From the NCBI GenBank assembly GCA_007570785.1, contig ML660201.1, positions 44,912,473-44,976,472 on the forward strand: a stretch of 64,000 bases of DNA, given 5' to 3'. The notes beneath the pieces are model-generated. The model searched no databases, had not been told where the DNA came from, and was given only the letters and a program-made list of their open reading frames with translations. This DNA comes from Antilocapra americana (taxonomy: Eukaryota; Chordata; Mammalia; Artiodactyla; Antilocapridae). Every line of letters begins with the position of its first letter. Position 1 is the first letter of the stretch. Positions 61,561-64,000 of the stretch are shown here, piece by piece. The position numbers and the translations under genes were made by a program.

Positions 61561-62339
61561 TCCTGCTGGAGCTGGTCCCCACCTGCTCCACCACCCGCTC
61601 CCGCGAGTCTCTACTTCTCCCCTCTTCACGCTTCACCTCCTCAGGGACGGGCTCAACGCTCCCTGTGTGGAGAGGTTTCCTGGTTAACAATCTGTGAGCG
61701 CCAGGAGGCTGGTCCATGTACCCGCAGGATCCTGTCCCTGGGAGGGCACAGAGCAGACGGACGGCGTGCCAGGCACGGAGGATAAATGAACGCATGAGCG
61801 CCTGTGTGATCGCACCGCTGTGTGGGCACAGCTGTGTGTCAGTGGGTGACTGTGTATGACCGTGTAAGTGTGAGACGGTGGATGTGACAGAGGATGGCAC
61901 GCTGAGAGGAGGTAATCGTGACGCTGTAGACAGAAGGAGAGGTAGGAAACTGCACAGAAGCATAAGTGTGGCACGTTCTTTGCTGATCCTGTGCCAGGTT
62001 CCTTGGCTCTTCTGCAGCCACCGGAGGACAATATAAGAGACACAGGTGTCCTGCTGGCCACCCACAGGCCGCACACAGTTGTAGCTGCCCATTTGTGTAT
62101 CTGGCTGTCCTCTGTACTCTCAGCCAGTTCTACCCTCTGTTCCAGAGGGTGACTCAGCTTGGGGAGGGGCGGGGTTGAAGACTTCAATCTCTGGGCACAG
62201 GGGAGGCAGGCTAGGAAGGTAGGGTAAGGTCCATCCAACCGTCCTGGGGTTTAAGTTCAGCTGCTGACCCACACATTCCCAGACACAAGCAGGATTGCTG
62301 GTTCACCAGCAATGTTATTGTTGGCATGTCGATTATTTT
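61561..62339. other. Upstream ACY1 flank, no gene seen
   Basis: Single-copy DNA between the ACY1 CpG island and the LTR. It has a TGTGTG-rich stretch near 61800-61870 but no supported exon. Confidence 0.5.
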
Positions 62340-62795
62340 GAATTAAAGTCACTTAAGAAATGTCCAATGCAGGAGGGACATTCTGACCCTCCTTTCTGTC
62401 TCCCTGAAAGCAGGAAAGAAACCTCTGTGAAAGGTACACTCCTTGAATCTAGAGATAGGACACCTTTATCTCCAGGGATAGGGAATGCAGGCCGAGAAGC
62501 CTCTATAAGCCAACTTTGTTACTTCTTTTAATTTATTACCCCCAAGCCCAAACTCTGTTTATTAAGAGATTCTTTACTAATTGAGCATCCAAAATATGTT
62601 TTTGTCCTGTCAAATGCTCACAGATTTATTCTTTGTCTAAAAAGTATAAAAGCTGCCTGCTTTGGTCACTTCTTGAGTCTCATTTCTATGAGACCTCCTT
62701 GCACACAACTAAAACTTCTTTTTCTCCTGTTAATCTGTTTTGTGTCAGTTTTATTGTTAGTCCAACCAAGAACTCAAGATGGGGAGAGGGGGAAA
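62340..62795 (+). mobile_element. ERV1-type solo LTR (MER41/MER4-like)
   Basis: Single LTR-like unit with a TATA-type box (aaagtataaaagctgcc, about 62640), then a region resembling the R/U5 end of ERV1 LTRs (cctgttaatctgttttgtgtcagtt wording near 62720). No internal retroviral sequence adjoins it. It is oriented opposite to ACY1 and ABHD14A. Family assignment is from memory of the pattern, and boundaries are approximate. Confidence 0.6.
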
Positions 62796-63239
62796 TTTCC
62801 CCCTCCCCAATACCATGTTACAAGATAAACCACATTCCCCATCCCCTCCTCTACACATCCTGCCCCTTTTGGCCATGGAACCTACATCCTGATTCACTCA
62901 TCTCAGCCACCAGATCCTGGATTTCTCATCTGTCCCAGTGATCATTTAGCAGGAATAACGACCCCTCTCAATGACAGTCCCACCTGCCAGCCCTGTGTGG
63001 CCAAGTGCTCTGCTTACCCAGACTCATTCAATCCTAAAACCACTTTCTGAGTAGAGTAACTACGTGTTGCATCATGTCCATTTTACTGATGAGGAAACAA
63101 TCACAGATTGGCCACTCAGCAGCCATCTCGTAAGCAGCCTATGTCCTTAGCCATCTCAGGCTGCTGGAGCATTCCCTCCAGCTCTCAGTCCCGAGCAGCC
63201 CCACACTTGGCTCCAACTCTCACAGGACCTGTCAGCAAT
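62796..63239. other. ABHD14A downstream flank
   Basis: Contains a weak old MIR/L2-type remnant near 63020-63110 (ttactgatgaggaaaca). No exon seen. It may hold the distal 3' UTR of ABHD14A. Confidence 0.45.
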
Positions 63240-63423
63240 GCCAGCAAACAGGACCTGTCACTGCTCAGGTATGACAGAAATGCTTTTTTCTTTGAATTAC
63301 TGTGCCTCTGAGATAAAATGAAAGGTCAACATTGCCAGCAAACAGGACCTGTCACTCCTCAAGTATGACAAAAATGCTTTTTTTTTTTTTAATTATTGTG
63401 CCTCTGAGATAAAATGAAAGGTC
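63240..63423. repeat. 94-bp direct tandem duplication beyond the ABHD14A stop
   Basis: Two adjacent copies (63240-63333 and 63334-63423) run from gccagcaaacaggacctgtc to gataaaatgaaaggtc, nearly identical. They differ mainly in a T-run (6 T, interrupted, against 12 T) and a few bases. A further short copy of acaggacctgtca lies just before. They are 120-300 bp past the ABHD14A stop, probably in or near its 3' UTR. Confidence 0.85.
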
Positions 63424-63541
63424 CTGACTGGGTCTAGCCCTTTGGCCTCTGCCCTCTAATCACAGAGGCTGCTGCCCTGGTAGGGGCTGGTCCAGACTCT
63501 CCAAGTTCAAGCCAGGCCTGAGGCCTGGACAGTGGGTGTGC

Positions 63542-64000
63542 TCACAGCAGATGGTCAAGGAAAGCAAGGAGTTCGAGGTGGAAGTCTTGTGGCTTGTGGA
63601 GGTAGCAGGCATGGCCTGCATTGCGCAACTTCACCGTTGAGTGGTTGGGCAGGTGGCGGAGCTGCCGCAGTGACTCCCGAGCCAGGGTACGGTCCAGCTC
63701 CCCATACAGGATGAGAGTTGGGGTCTGCAGGGCAAGGCAAGGGGCCATGATCCTGGGGCCTGAGGGGGATTGACCCTCAAGCTACCTCCTTAGGACATCT
63801 TCCTGATACAACCCATCTCTTCCATCCAGATCAAGGATGGGGCCATGTGTCCTCCAAGTATAGCCTATGTCTTTTCCCCCCATGACCCAAGCCAGGGACA
63901 GTAAGCCAGGACTTTCAGGGACCCTCCTCCCAGTACCTTCACGGCCTGGAATTGCTCCTGGGTGTAGTTCTGGGTGGAGGCAGGTGCAATGGGCACGAAT
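63542..64000 (-). CDS. ABHD14A: ABHD14A, last two exons (partial gene)
   Basis: Alpha/beta-hydrolase domain protein 14A; the enzymatic substrate is not established. The last exon has coding sequence 63542-63724 (stop TGA at 63542-63544). The preceding exon covers 63937 to the window edge, with its donor at 63935-63936. The join is phase 0 and reads QAVK then TPTLILYGELDRTLA. Catalytic-triad candidates are the Asp in YGELD and the His in NAGHACYLHKPQDF; the nucleophile lies outside the window. I name it ABHD14A and not the related ABHD14B because of the FLDHL C-terminus and because it sits just upstream of ACY1 on the same strand. The part seen has no defect. Confidence 0.9.

Overview
This is nuclear DNA from a ruminant (cattle, sheep, goat, deer or a close relative). 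The evidence is a BovB (RTE-type) LINE, Bov-tA/Bov-A2 SINEs built on BovB 3' ends, tRNA(Glu)-derived CHR-type SINEs shared by ruminants, hippos and whales, and bovine-type L1 copies. The three protein-coding genes at the right end (RPL29, ACY1, ABHD14A) lie together on human 3p21, so the window is the ruminant counterpart of that interval. There is no sign of bacterial, viral-particle or plasmid DNA. I found no new biological system. What is notable is the history of nested insertions on the left and some candidate regulatory DNA in the middle.

Left block, about 1-23,100: AT-rich and almost entirely transposon-derived. From 1 to about 7,185 it is L1 fragments cut up by SINEs. From about 7,190 to 23,105 there is one decayed class I (gamma-like) endogenous retrovirus, whose gag, pol, env and 3' LTR pieces keep their order but are separated by later L1, BovB and SINE insertions. 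A second ERV1-type LTR without a body follows at about 24,007-24,392.

Middle block, about 24,400-53,300: GC-richer, mostly single-copy intergenic DNA with old MIR/L2 remnants, a few ruminant SINEs, a BovB 3' fragment (41,206-41,562) and an L1 piece (48,580-49,675). Several long open frames here are GC-driven and are not supported as genes. A cluster of homeodomain-type TAAT motifs (39,553-39,739), a strong CTCF-like motif (43,472-43,488) and a MEF2-type motif (43,852-43,861) are the best regulatory candidates.

Right block, 53,300-64,000: RPL29 on the + strand (four exons, 5'TOP promoter), ACY1 on the - strand (14 coding exons plus a non-coding first exon; the reconstructed 408-codon frame has every junction in phase and all metal and catalytic residues at the human positions), and the last two exons of ABHD14A on the - strand, running off the right edge. 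RPL29 and ACY1 converge, with their poly(A) signals about 720 bp apart. ABHD14A and ACY1 are tandem and co-oriented; in human they also give a read-through transcript. RPL29 is a ribosomal protein, ACY1 a cytosolic N-acyl-amino-acid hydrolase and ABHD14A an alpha/beta-hydrolase-fold protein; they share a locus but no pathway.
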